The notes: generated by a model not told the origin, from the sequence alone. 53,055 nucleotides of DNA from Lachnospiraceae bacterium (GCA_021199495.1 JAJQHY010000005.1:1-53055); one strand, 5' to 3'; numbered from the stretch's first letter, positions 25,396 through 33,541 are shown. Made by a program: numbers and translations.

Positions 25396-26499
25396 ATGAA
25401 AGAAATGATTCAACCGGATGAGATGGAGCGGGCCGCGCAGATCGTATGCGCGGTTGGAGATGATTCCCAGCACTGCCTGACCTTAAATCCCGAAAGCCAG
25501 TTTTATTTCGGAGAAAATATCCGCGGCGTGATTGCCTATACTCTGGTGGGAAAGCGGGCTATGAGCCAGGGCGATCCCGTCTGTGAACCAGACGACAGAG
25601 AAGTACTGATCGATGAATATCTGGCTTTCTGCAAAAAGCAGGGTTACAGACCCATTTTTAACTCTGTCCGCAGTGAAACGGCGGATCTGCTCAGATTAAG
25701 AAAGTTTCGCGTGCTCAGATATGGCGAAGAGGCTGTCCTGGACTTAAGCAGCTACACTCTGGCCGGCGGGAAAAAGGGTGCCCTGCGCAGAAACGTGGCA
25801 AAGCTTAACCGGGAGGGAATTGCTTCAATGGAATACTGCCCGCAGACTTTCCGCGATCCTGCTCTGGAGAAGGAGATCTCTGCCCTGGAGGAGCAGTGGT
25901 TTGCGGATAAAAAGCTGAAGCTTACTTATTCTATCGGGAATTTGCAGTTTGATAAGCCCTGTGGCAGGCGATATTTTATCACGCGGGACGCCGGCGGAAC
26001 GCTTCTGACGGTTCTGTCATTTCTTCCATATTGCCAGAAAAAGGGCTATTGCGTGGATGTGATGTACCGGAAACTGGACGGGCCGACAGGAGCGATGGAA
26101 CACGCTATCATTTCAGCGGCCATGAAAATGAAGGAAGAGGGTGTTGAGGAGGTCAGTCTGAACATCGCGCCTCTTGCGGGAATTGACATTACAAAACCGG
26201 ATACAGTCAAAGCGGAAAAGCTGATGTATGAGATTTTTGACAACATGGATTTCGGCTATGATTTTAAAAACCTTTACCGGTTTAAGAATAAGTTTGCTCC
26301 CAGCATCTGGAAGCAGCGGTATCTGGTTTATGACCGCAGAATCCCTCTCGTACGGCTGGCAACCTCCATCACAAACGCCAAAGGCGCGGCGGATCCTGCG
26401 CTTTACAGGAAATACAGGAAATTTTTTATCTCGCTGCTGCTTCCCGGGGAGCGGTATCGGGAACCGCAGAAGGAAGAGGATGAAGGCGGGGAAAGCTGA
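25396..26499 (+). CDS. DUF2156 protein, MprF C-terminal-like aminoacyltransferase fold
   Basis: 367-residue soluble protein resembling the catalytic domain of phosphatidylglycerol lysyltransferase MprF, but without the membrane flippase part. Motifs include YTLVGKRAMSQGDPVCE, FNSVRSETADLLRLRKF, LRRNVAKLNREGIASMEYC and SLNIAPLAGI. The two GNAT-like lobes of the family can be followed through the sequence. MprF transfers amino acids from tRNA to lipids to protect against cationic peptides. Soluble stand-alone members may modify lipids or other acceptors. AAAGGGTG stands seven bases before ATG 25396; a GTG nine bases upstream is less likely. Confidence 0.8.
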   Translation: MKEMIQPDEMERAAQIVCAVGDDSQHCLTLNPESQFYFGENIRGVIAYTLVGKRAMSQGDPVCEPDDREVLIDEYLAFCKKQGYRPIFNSVRSETADLLRLRKFRVLRYGEEAVLDLSSYTLAGGKKGALRRNVAKLNREGIASMEYCPQTFRDPALEKEISALEEQWFADKKLKLTYSIGNLQFDKPCGRRYFITRDAGGTLLTVLSFLPYCQKKGYCVDVMYRKLDGPTGAMEHAIISAAMKMKEEGVEEVSLNIAPLAGIDITKPDTVKAEKLMYEIFDNMDFGYDFKNLYRFKNKFAPSIWKQRYLVYDRRIPLVRLATSITNAKGAADPALYRKYRKFFISLLLPGERYREPQKEEDEGGES

Positions 26500-26554
26500 T
26501 TAATATTCATAATCAGAAATAAAGAAATTATTTTTATTCCGGGAGGCGCAGACA

Positions 26555-26851
26555 ATGTGGATCCGTATTTTCAGGGCATGGCTCAAATGGCACAAAAACT
26601 GGGACGCGTTATGTAATCAATGCGGGAAATGCTGCTATACCCGTTCAGAGGGGAGAAGCGGGGAGGTCATCATTCATTACGATGATCCGTGCGAAAATCT
26701 GGATGAAGAGACACATCTGTGTAAAGTTTTTGAGGATCGCTTCCGCAAATGCAATCATTGCGGGAAAGTAGACCTGTATACGGCGTTGTTTCATCCGACG
26801 CTGCCGAAAGAATGTGCTTACAGGCGGACGTTCCGCCTTTGGGATAAATGA
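26555..26851 (+). CDS. YkgJ/YcgN-like Cys-cluster protein
   Basis: 98-residue protein with a metal-binding cysteine cluster: CNQCGKCC near residues 20-27, then DDPCENLDEETHLCKVF, KCNHCGKVD and PKECAYR. This is the CxxCxxCC zinc/iron-chelating family (YkgJ, YcgN). Function is unknown; a role in metal handling or oxidative chemistry is often proposed. It has its own RBS (GGGAGGCG). A terminator hairpin follows 37 bases downstream. Confidence 0.8.
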   Translation: MWIRIFRAWLKWHKNWDALCNQCGKCCYTRSEGRSGEVIIHYDDPCENLDEETHLCKVFEDRFRKCNHCGKVDLYTALFHPTLPKECAYRRTFRLWDK

Positions 26852-26887
26852 AAATATTTAAAGGAGGGTTATGAATCAAACCTGAAG

Positions 26888-26922
26888 GCCTCTCTGAGAT
26901 TTTCTCGGGGAAGGCTTTTTTT
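26888..26922 (+). terminator. Terminator after the Cys-cluster gene
   Basis: GCCTCTCTGAGA (26888-26899) pairs with TCTCGGGGAAGGC (26903-26915), a 12-bp stem with one bulge and two G-U pairs, followed by eight T residues. Confidence 0.75.
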
Positions 26923-26968
26923 TGATGGCAATTTTCTGGTAAAAGAGCCTGAAATGCGCAATTCCACA

Positions 26969-27017
26969 TTGATTTCTCCTCTCGCATCTGTTACAATACG
27001 AGTTAGCCATAACTAAC
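26969..27017 (+). promoter_or_regulatory. Promoter and palindrome of the ATC-hydrolase cluster
   Basis: TTGATT (26969-26974), a 17-base spacer and TACAAT (26992-26997). The dyad GTTAG-N6-CTAAC (27002-27017) lies exactly where a repressor would cover the start of transcription. Its half sites recall MarR- or DtxR-type operators, but the spacing is not the classic DtxR one, so the regulator is unassigned. Confidence 0.6.
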
Positions 27018-27040
27018 GGTTGGCAGAGGGGGAGGATGGA

Positions 27041-27139
27041 ATGAACAGACATGAGAAAATCGAATTGAGATATTGTTCTTTGGGTAAAGACATGGGTTTC
27101 GATTGTTTTACTTGTCGGAAAGGGGCGTATAACCGATGA
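27041..27139 (+). CDS. 32-residue Cys-containing leader ORF
   Basis: ATG 27041 has an excellent RBS (GGGGGAGGA) and the reading frame overlaps the next start by four bases (ATGA), a coupling signal. The product reads MNRHEKIELRYCSLGKDMGF, then DCFTCRKGAYNR. The segment YCSLGKDMGFDC resembles the first part of small DUF1059-type proteins, but the rest of such a domain is missing. It may be a truncated gene kept for translational coupling or a genuine small protein with a CxxC pair. Confidence 0.5.
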   Translation: MNRHEKIELRYCSLGKDMGFDCFTCRKGAYNR

Positions 27140-27633
27140 GCGTTTCCGTCTATGTTCTCGAATGCGTTGTGATGTGCGCCGTATTTGGCGTGTCTATTTT
27201 CGGGATGCTGCTGGTCAATCCCGTTTCTTTTATTGGTGATTATCCGCCGGAAATTCAGGCTCAATATTATTATTCCCAACATAAGGAAGCAGTAAAGGAA
27301 AGGATGACATTCCTCACAATTCTTCGGAAAGGTATCGCTATCCTTGTATTTCTGTTCCTGTTTGCGTGGATGGCGCATCAGGCAGGAGCGGAAATCTTCA
27401 TAGATGGGCTTCTGCTGGTGTATGGTTACATGATTGTGCTGGCGGCTTTTGACACCTGCTTTCTTGACTGGGTGCTGTTTGCCAACATCAAACAGGTGCG
27501 TCTGCCGGGGACGGAGCATATGGACAGAGAGTATCACCAGAAATGGTTCCATGTAAAGGTTATGCTGCCTATGCTGCCGGTGTTTGTCGTGGGAGGGATT
27601 ATCATTTCCCTGATGATGACGTGGATTTGGTAA
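27136..27633 (+). CDS. Four-helix membrane protein of unknown function (paralogue 1)
   Basis: 165 residues with four predicted membrane segments: about 5-28, 65-82, 90-108 and 143-163. A loop between segments 3 and 4 carries DTCFLDWVLFANIKQVRLPG and EYHQKWFHVKVMLP. A related protein stands at 32059-32556 at the other end of the cluster, with the same length and a matching YDIFFFDWYLL ... HIAHFIVYIP loop. Both belong to an unnamed family of small membrane proteins. It is translationally coupled to the preceding small ORF. Confidence 0.65.
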   Translation: MSVSVYVLECVVMCAVFGVSIFGMLLVNPVSFIGDYPPEIQAQYYYSQHKEAVKERMTFLTILRKGIAILVFLFLFAWMAHQAGAEIFIDGLLLVYGYMIVLAAFDTCFLDWVLFANIKQVRLPGTEHMDREYHQKWFHVKVMLPMLPVFVVGGIIISLMMTWIW

Positions 27634-27650
27634 AGTGATAGGAAAGAGAA

Positions 27651-28343
27651 ATGAGCGGAAAAAACACAATGAGGACATATAAAAAGATTATACTAGCCCT
27701 TCTCTGCGGTCTGCTGGGCTGTGTGTGCTTTGGCACAGGAGATTGGCTTATGCTCTACGGTGACACGGCCTACTCCGGGACAATTTCCTGGCTGACGACA
27801 GGGGCGGCGCAAATCGCTCCCTGGCGGAACAGCCTTGCTATGGCGCTGGCCTTCCCTGGTATTATCCTGTATGGGATTGCACTGTTTGCGATTGGGGAAC
27901 TGATCACTGGAGAAGAACGGCAAAAAGTCTACCACTACCTGACCACATTCAGCCTGACGCCGTGGCTTTGTCTGCATCTGTTTTACGTCATGATTTTATA
28001 TGGCTTTGCCTGGATGAGCGGGAACGGGTACGCCACCGCTGCCATTCCGGTTTCAGAGGCAGTCTTTTCTCATTTTTTCTGGCTCGTCCTGGTGAGCGAG
28101 GTATTGATGCTGCCGCCCTACCTCTATTGGGGTTGGCTGGTACTGCGAAAACAGAGCGTCCTGCCCCGGCAGATGGCTCTGTCCAATCCGCTGATTTTCT
28201 ATCTTGCGTTGAAGCTGATAACCCTGCTTATGCCGGACAGTGCGTTTCGCCTGGCTTTTACCAACGGCCTGATGAGCGAGAGTATGGTGCTGTGGTTCGG
28301 AAGCATATTGGTGTGGCTGCGCCTGCATCGGAATCAGGAATGA
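27651..28343 (+). CDS. Multi-pass membrane protein (DUF6796-like)
   Basis: 230 residues with about six or seven hydrophobic segments. CFGTGDWLMLYGD near the N-terminus recalls the DUF6796 family; that assignment is tentative. It follows the preceding membrane protein by 17 bases with GGAAAGAG as RBS, so it belongs to the same operon. Function unknown. It could be a sensor or a transporter component for the enzymes downstream. Confidence 0.6.
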   Translation: MSGKNTMRTYKKIILALLCGLLGCVCFGTGDWLMLYGDTAYSGTISWLTTGAAQIAPWRNSLAMALAFPGIILYGIALFAIGELITGEERQKVYHYLTTFSLTPWLCLHLFYVMILYGFAWMSGNGYATAAIPVSEAVFSHFFWLVLVSEVLMLPPYLYWGWLVLRKQSVLPRQMALSNPLIFYLALKLITLLMPDSAFRLAFTNGLMSESMVLWFGSILVWLRLHRNQE

Positions 28344-28491
28344 AGAAGGACATGAATTTGAAAAGTGAATTTTGGCTTGTTGACGTATACACAGAAATCA
28401 GGAGAAGCATTGGATCTGCTTTCTTGCAGAGAAATAGAACAGACGATGATGGAAGTTGCTGCAAAGAACGGCAGCAGGAAGGAACATCAGC

Positions 28492-29184
28492 ATGAAATAC
28501 ACAGGTCAATACTGGATCATGATCGTTCCATTTATGAAAAGACTGTTGGCGAAAAAGTATGGGCGAAAAGCTGCAAAAGAATACATCAGGAAAGCGAAGT
28601 ACATCTACCGGCAAATGCTGGCCCAGGCGGAGGACATCGGTGCGAAAAATCCCATGGCGCATAACGTCTATATGTCCTTTGTGTTCATGGCTATTTGGAA
28701 AGCAGCTGACGGAGCCATTACGCCGGACGATATGCGGGACATGACCAGAGAGTTGCTGGAAATGAAAATCGTCCGAACGGTCATGGGTAGCGGCCTGAAT
28801 GTCAACAAGCCAGGAGATATGGACAAACTGAGCGGGAAATTCCATAAATGCGTAGCGTGGGCGGAAGGACATCCGGAGTACCGAGATAAAACCTGGGATT
28901 TCCATTTTGACGACACACTTCACAAGTCTGGCATATACTATTATTTCACGAGATGTCCGTTAAACGATTACGCACGGGCCTACGGTTATCTGGAGATTCT
29001 GCCGGTGATGTGTGAGCTGGATTATCTGCTGGCGGGGCTGTACCACGCCAGGCTCTATCGTGAGCAGACGCTGGCAGGCGGCGGAACTATTTGCGATTAC
29101 TGGTTTGTGGGAGATCAGGAGCCGGAATATTCTGCGGAAGGGTGGCGGAACGATGTACACGATGGGGAGAGATTACAGAGATGA
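28492..29184 (+). CDS. ATC-hydrolase-family protein (L-2-amino-thiazoline-4-carboxylic acid hydrolase), copy A
   Basis: 230 residues of the family named after the enzyme that opens 2-amino-thiazoline-4-carboxylate on the way to cysteine. The C-terminal signature is clear: LNDYARAYGYLEILPVMCEL, then LYREQTLAGGGTICDYW, where the terminal Cys-Asp is the conserved motif. The helical N-terminal half is typical. Most members are uncharacterised and few are likely to act on the namesake substrate. Its end overlaps the methyltransferase start (ATGA). The frame is open further upstream, but ATG 28492 begins the conserved part. A second, more distant copy is at 29921. Confidence 0.72.
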   Translation: MKYTGQYWIMIVPFMKRLLAKKYGRKAAKEYIRKAKYIYRQMLAQAEDIGAKNPMAHNVYMSFVFMAIWKAADGAITPDDMRDMTRELLEMKIVRTVMGSGLNVNKPGDMDKLSGKFHKCVAWAEGHPEYRDKTWDFHFDDTLHKSGIYYYFTRCPLNDYARAYGYLEILPVMCELDYLLAGLYHARLYREQTLAGGGTICDYWFVGDQEPEYSAEGWRNDVHDGERLQR

Positions 29185-29786
29185 ATAAAAAGATATGGGA
29201 CATCTACGCCCCGATTTATGAAAGGGCCATGCGGGGCGACCGCAAGGCATACGGCCTGATGTACGAGCGCATTCCACAGGTTATTCAGGGCATGGACGTG
29301 CTGGAGGTTGCCACAGGCCCTGGCCTGCTGGCAAAGCACGTCGCCTATGCCGCGCATAAAATGATCGCAACGGATTATTCCGACGGAATGATCAGAGAAG
29401 CGAAGAAGGGCAACTATCCTGACAATCTGACCTTTGAGGTGGCAGATGCGGAACATCTTCCCTATGGAGACGATTCCTTTGACGCAGTGATTATCGCTAA
29501 CGCCCTGCACATTGTTCCAAACCCGCAGAAAGCGCTGCAGGAAATAGACCGGGTTTTGAAGGAGGACGGGCTGCTGATTGCGCCGAACTTCGTAAACCAT
29601 CAAAAAGGAGCCGTCAGCGCCATATGGTCGAAGATCATCAGTATCGCCGGCGTCAAATTGGAACACCAGTGGAGCACGGCGGAATACCAGGCATTTCTGG
29701 AAGCAAACGGCTGGAACGTGGTGATGCTGGAGGAAATGTCCGCCCGGATCACGCTGGCCTATGCGGAGTGCGTCAAACAGCGATGA
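29181..29786 (+). CDS. Class I SAM-dependent methyltransferase
   Basis: 201 residues. The SAM-binding motif I is VLEVATGPGLLAKHVA, motif II has ATDYSDGMI, the post-I region is VADAEHLPYGDDSFDAVIIA, and ALHIVPNPQKALQEIDRVLK is typical of UbiE-like enzymes. Acceptor unknown; in this family it is often a small molecule or a thiol. It is translationally coupled to the ATC-hydrolase-like gene upstream and followed by a second ATC-hydrolase-like gene. Thiol or thiazoline methylation would be a natural guess, but it is only a guess. Confidence 0.85.
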   Translation: MNKKIWDIYAPIYERAMRGDRKAYGLMYERIPQVIQGMDVLEVATGPGLLAKHVAYAAHKMIATDYSDGMIREAKKGNYPDNLTFEVADAEHLPYGDDSFDAVIIANALHIVPNPQKALQEIDRVLKEDGLLIAPNFVNHQKGAVSAIWSKIISIAGVKLEHQWSTAEYQAFLEANGWNVVMLEEMSARITLAYAECVKQR

Positions 29787-29920
29787 GCGGGAAACGCTGC
29801 TTGGAACCCCTAAGCGAATCAGGCACTGCAAGTGCATTTCTCAAAGGAATAGTATGCAGCAGTTAGTCAACGCAAACTATTTTATAAAAAGGAGACAGAA
29901 AACAATGGAGCATATATTGT

Positions 29921-30655
29921 GTGGAGGATTACAGGGCCATGCATGAATACTATCAGAAAAACTACGCCAAATTAAAGAAGTCCATGAATGGATACCTGAA
30001 ACTGGTTTCTGCTGAATTGCAGCAGGCCAGCGGAAAGGATTATTCCGAGCTTCTGGAAGAAATCTGGGATTTCTATGACAAAAATCTGCTTGAGCATTTT
30101 CCCTACATTGGTGGGGATGATGTGAGCGGTACCGGGAACTTGACTGGAGCATATTATTTCGTGGCGATGGGTGAGGTTTTGAAGAACTACGGCGTTTCTT
30201 TAGATGAGACCGGTCATTTGATGGTGCTGTCCTACGAACGAACCTTTCTGCGGATTCCGGGATTTGCCCGAAAGCTTGCGGGAAAGATGTTCAACAGTCC
30301 GAAGATGCTGAATAAAATGTTTCAAAAGAAAGATAAGCAGAATGCAGCAAATGCGGAAAAGAATCCAGGCAGCTTCGAAACAAAAGCCATGATCCCGCCG
30401 GAAGAAGGGTATGCATTCAGCTATCATAACCTTGTATGTCCGTTAGCGAACTTCGCTAAAGAGCACGGTTACATGGAATATATGCCCTATCTTTGTAATC
30501 TGGACTATGTGATGTTCGGGGTGCTGGGTGCGCCGCTGTACCGTGAACAGACCTGTGCCTCCGGTGGGGAATATTGTGACTTTAAATTGAAGTCCGGAGC
30601 CCCTGTCCTGTCATATTGGCCGCCGGTGTTCAAGCAGGGGGATGGGTATCAGTAA
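29921..30655 (+). CDS. ATC-hydrolase-family protein, copy B
   Basis: About 244 residues. The same C-terminal signature as copy A is present: NLVCPLANFAKEHGYMEYMP, then LYREQTCASGGEYCDFKL. The N-terminal 150 residues differ, with an extra segment rich in Lys/Met (FNSPKMLNKMFQKKDKQNA). The start is unclear. GTG 29921 has no RBS. ATG 29939 has GGAGGA 10 bases upstream. An ATG at 29905 with a good AGGAG site opens a different frame that stops after 13 codons, which looks like a one-base shift at the original start. The gene may therefore be damaged at its very beginning. Confidence 0.68.
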   Translation: MEDYRAMHEYYQKNYAKLKKSMNGYLKLVSAELQQASGKDYSELLEEIWDFYDKNLLEHFPYIGGDDVSGTGNLTGAYYFVAMGEVLKNYGVSLDETGHLMVLSYERTFLRIPGFARKLAGKMFNSPKMLNKMFQKKDKQNAANAEKNPGSFETKAMIPPEEGYAFSYHNLVCPLANFAKEHGYMEYMPYLCNLDYVMFGVLGAPLYREQTCASGGEYCDFKLKSGAPVLSYWPPVFKQGDGYQ

Positions 30656-30674
30656 CAAAAACTGGAGGAACTTT

Positions 30675-31843
30675 ATGGAAAAAAGAAACTACCGGGCTTT
30701 ATTGTCGCAAAAGCAGTATCTTAAGCTGCTGACGGCGGATCTGATCAGCCGTTTACGGGCGCACTGATTGACCGGGTAAATAAGCGCATTATGATGGCAC
30801 TTACTGATTTGCTGCGCTTTCTGGTTGTGCTTCTGTTTGTAGCTCTGTACATAAATGGGATGTTGACACCGGTGCTGATCGCCGCCCTGACTATGCTTAC
30901 CTCCACGATTGAGGCATTCCGGATGCCGGCCGGGAGCGCAATCACGCCGCTTTTGCTGGAACCGTCCTATTATACGCTTGGAAAGGCAGCGAGTTATTCT
31001 TTTTCCCGGGTCAGTCAGCTTATGGGTTATATTGTTTCCGGCGGCTTGATAGCCCTGATCGGCTCGGCGGGTGTACTGGTTATTGACGCTGTTACATTTT
31101 TTATTTCAGCAGTTCTGATTCTCTGGATCAGGGTTACAGAAAATAATAAAACTGATGAGACAAAGGACGTGAATTTGAACCAGATTTTTTCGGATTTTAA
31201 GGAGGGAATCTCTTTTCTGAAGGGCAGCAGGATTGTGCAGATGATCAGTGTGATCGGTCTGGTTATCAATTTCGGGCTTATGCCGCTCACCGTATTTCAG
31301 ACGCCGTATGTCAGCGACTATCTGAATATGGGCGCAGGCATGCTTTCCTACATCAAAATTCTGATGATGGTTGGAATGATGGTGGGAGCGTTTGTCACAC
31401 CGAGGCTTCTGAAATTTAAAAAAGGGAATCTGTGCGTTGCTGCCGGTATCGGCATGGGAATATCGATCGTCTGTATGTATGTTACTCCCGATATTCATCT
31501 CGTGATCGGAAAAATGGTACTGCTGACGCTGAGCATGTTTTTTGTCGGCGTTGGCGGCGGCGTCCTGAACGTGGTGATCGGCGGCTTAATGATGGCGGCT
31601 GTGCCACAGGATAAAATGGGAAGAATGAGCGGCTTAAACGCCGCGATCATGGAGGCATCCATGCCGGTTGGGTCTTTTATCTGCTCCGCATTGGCTCTGA
31701 TGCTCAATGTAACCCAGATTTTCGCACTGTTCGGCATATGTACGATTTTATTTTATATGCTGATAGGCGGATCTCACTCTGCTGATATTTTAAGCACAAA
31801 TACGGAAGTAGAACAGGCTATGATGCTGCAAACTCGCCTGTGA
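30675..31843 (+). pseudogene. MFS transporter with internal deletion
   Basis: ATG 30675 (RBS ACTGGAGGAAC) reads MEKRNYRALLSQKQYLKLLT, ADLISR and then stops. In another frame, starting at the same place, TGALIDRVNKRIMMALTDLL continues to 31843 with about nine membrane segments. In intact major-facilitator proteins the first piece ends at SRFGD and about 45-60 residues (segments 1 and 2) precede GALIDR. Here those residues are missing and the frame changes at the join. A 350-residue product from ATG 30791 would lack the first two helices and is unlikely to transport. Drug- or siderophore-export type (MFS_3-like). Confidence 0.75.
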
Positions 31844-31844
31844 T

Positions 31845-32023
31845 CTGGATACCCGTTGCTATCGGATGCAGGGCTGCTTGCACTGGTACAATCTGGACTT
31901 GCCGGAAGTGATGACTGTGCGAAGACCATAGCGCCTGTTTATAAAGTAATCGGGAAGATTCCCGCAGTTTGGAATCTGTCGAACAGGATTATTGTACTTA
32001 AGGGAAGACAGGGGCATATATGA
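31845..32023 (+). pseudogene. Leucine carboxyl methyltransferase-like remnant
   Basis: LDTRCYRMQGCLHWYNLDLP, EVMTVRRP and stop at 31931 is the middle of an LCMT/Ppm1-type methyltransferase (typically LGxGLDTRxYRL ... WYELDLPEV). In another frame, YKVIGKIPAVWNLSNRII, VLKGRQGHI and stop at 32023 looks like the C-terminus of the same protein. The N-terminal part and the middle are missing. The remnant follows directly after the broken MFS gene. Confidence 0.6.
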
Positions 32024-32058
32024 GACTTCAGGAAAATCTGTAAAGGTGGGAAAATGCG

Positions 32059-32556
32059 ATGGTAATAACAATGATTTCAATCCTTATGATTATGGTCGGC
32101 TACTTTCTCATGCTGTACGGCGCGGTTGGCTTTATTCAGGATAAGCGGCTTTTTTCCTCCGCACCAAAAGAGAACCTGGCCGTGATTCCTGACAGAAAAG
32201 AGAGATTAAAGGGTGCGCATGTCATCGGCTGGGTGATTGTCGCAATCGCGGTACTCCTGTTTATAGGAGCTTTTGTTCTGGGTATTTGGGATGGTGTGAG
32301 AAATGGCTTTGAGACGCTGCAATACTTTGCCCGCTTTCTTATCATGCTCTATGGGATGGAGATTTACGATATCTTCTTTTTTGACTGGTATCTGCTCTGC
32401 CGCTCCAACTTTTTCCCGCATTTTTATCCGGAGACGAAGGGCATCGTGGGGCCGCAGATGTTTGGCTATAATAAGAAGGCGCATATCGCACATTTTATCG
32501 TGTATATTCCTGTCTGCGCTGCGTTGGCACTGTGCTGTGTGATGCTGTTTTCATAA
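32059..32556 (+). CDS. Four-helix membrane protein of unknown function (paralogue 2)
   Basis: 165 residues with four membrane segments, the same size and layout as the protein at 27136. Matching stretches are YDIFFFDWYLLCRSNFFPHF against DTCFLDWVLFANIKQVRLPG, and KKAHIAHFIVYIP against YHQKWFHVKVMLP. AAAGGTGG lies before the ATG. Placed at the far end of the cluster, after two dead genes, it may be the last working member of the operon. Function unknown. Confidence 0.65.
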   Translation: MVITMISILMIMVGYFLMLYGAVGFIQDKRLFSSAPKENLAVIPDRKERLKGAHVIGWVIVAIAVLLFIGAFVLGIWDGVRNGFETLQYFARFLIMLYGMEIYDIFFFDWYLLCRSNFFPHFYPETKGIVGPQMFGYNKKAHIAHFIVYIPVCAALALCCVMLFS

Positions 32557-32557
32557 A

Positions 32558-32721
32558 ATAATGAGTGCAAGTGAGTCAGCGCGGTTTTTGCGCTTGACGA
32601 GCGACGAATGGGATAACGATTGCGTATTTTGCAATCATTATATCATGAGCAAAAGACGCTCATGATCCAATTCGCCGCTCGCCGGACGTGCGAGCACGCC
32701 CTTCTCGCTTGCGCTCATTAT
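32558..32721. repeat. Long nested inverted repeat, structured intergenic element
   Basis: Outer arms 32558-32575 and 32704-32721 pair over 18 bases with two G-U pairs. Middle arms 32596-32614 and 32665-32683 (GACGAGCGACGAATGGGAT against its near complement) pair next. Inside lie two hairpins, GATTGC-N7-GCAATC (32618-32636) and the perfect ATCATGAGC-N7-GCTCATGAT (32642-32666). The whole element could fold into one branched structure on either strand. It resembles interspersed palindromic elements of Lachnospiraceae genomes. Confidence 0.7.
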
Positions 32722-32823
32722 ATCATGAAAAATCAACAGGAAAAAGGCTTTCACAATGTTCCAAAAGGTTATGAATTATGATATCATACTGAAAACAGTT
32801 TTCTGAAGCAAAGGAGTCATGCA

Positions 32824-33429
32824 ATGTCAGAGGTTACCGACTGTGTCCTGCAAGCCATTCATTTTATCTCAAAAGGGAAAAAGCCCATTCTGATCGCCAT
32901 AGATGGGAGGTGCTGCGCAGGCAAAACGACGCTGGCGCAGAGGCTGCATGAGGAAACTGGGTGCACTGTGCTTCATATGGACGATTTTTTCCTGCGCCCA
33001 GAGCAGCGGACGAGGCAGCGGTATCAGGAGCCGGGCGGCAATGTGGATTATGAAAGATTTCTGACGGAAGTCATGGAGCCGCTTACGGAGCATCGATTGT
33101 TTAATTATTGCCCGTATGACTGCAGGCGGCAGGCCCTGTCGGAGGCGGTACAGGTACAGCCGTGTGAACTTGCCGTGATTGAGGGATCCTATTGCTGTCA
33201 TCCGACGCTCTGGGATTTTTATGACTTGCGGGTTTTTATGGACGTGGGAAAAGAGGAGCAGTTAAGGCGCGTTGCGCAAAGGAACGGAGAGGCAGCGCTG
33301 ACAGTTTTTTCAGAAAAATGGATTCCGCTGGAGGAGGCATACTTTCAGGCGTATGATATACAAAACAAATGCGATCTTTGCTTTCAGTCCTCTGAAATGA
33401 CGGCAGAGCCGTGTCATGTTAAGCCTTGA
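32824..33429 (+). CDS. Uridine-kinase-like P-loop kinase
   Basis: 201 residues. Walker A is IDGRCCAGKTTLAQRL near residue 27. HMDDFFLRPEQRTRQR carries the acidic residues of the (deoxy)nucleoside/uridine kinase family, and LAVIEGSYCCHP the Walker B-like strand. A lid with RRVAQRNGEAALTVFSEKWI follows. It probably phosphorylates a nucleoside or related alcohol, but no nucleotide-salvage gene is adjacent. It stands after the structured repeat and has its own RBS (CAAAGGAGTC). Confidence 0.75.
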   Translation: MSEVTDCVLQAIHFISKGKKPILIAIDGRCCAGKTTLAQRLHEETGCTVLHMDDFFLRPEQRTRQRYQEPGGNVDYERFLTEVMEPLTEHRLFNYCPYDCRRQALSEAVQVQPCELAVIEGSYCCHPTLWDFYDLRVFMDVGKEEQLRRVAQRNGEAALTVFSEKWIPLEEAYFQAYDIQNKCDLCFQSSEMTAEPCHVKP

Positions 33430-33430
33430 T

Positions 33431-33468
33431 TGATGTCATGAGTATAGAATACGTTCTATTCGACATCA
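33431..33468. repeat. Hairpin downstream of the kinase gene
   Basis: TGATGTC (33431-33437) pairs with GACATCA (33462-33468) and inside it ATAGAA pairs with TTCTAT. No T run follows, so it is not a simple terminator. Confidence 0.45.
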
Positions 33469-33496
33469 CTGAGATGTAATGATATCGCGTTGACGA

Positions 33497-33526
33497 AAAA
33501 GGTGGCTTGCGATAAAGCCACCTTTT
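33497..33526. terminator. Bidirectional terminator
   Basis: AAAAGGTGGCTT (33497-33508) pairs perfectly with AAGCCACCTTTT (33515-33526), between two converging genes. Confidence 0.85.
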
Positions 33527-33541
33527 AAAGAATTTGTGTTT

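Noticed and set aside
28365-28664. A 99-codon ORF upstream of and overlapping ATC-hydrolase A
   Set aside because: Its second half is the hydrolase gene read in another frame. The first part (28343-28490) shows no recognisable protein in any frame.
30791-31843. A functional 350-residue transporter starting at 30791
   Set aside because: The residues before it (TGALIDRVNKR) belong to the same transporter and the true N-terminus is found at 30675, so it is a truncated gene.
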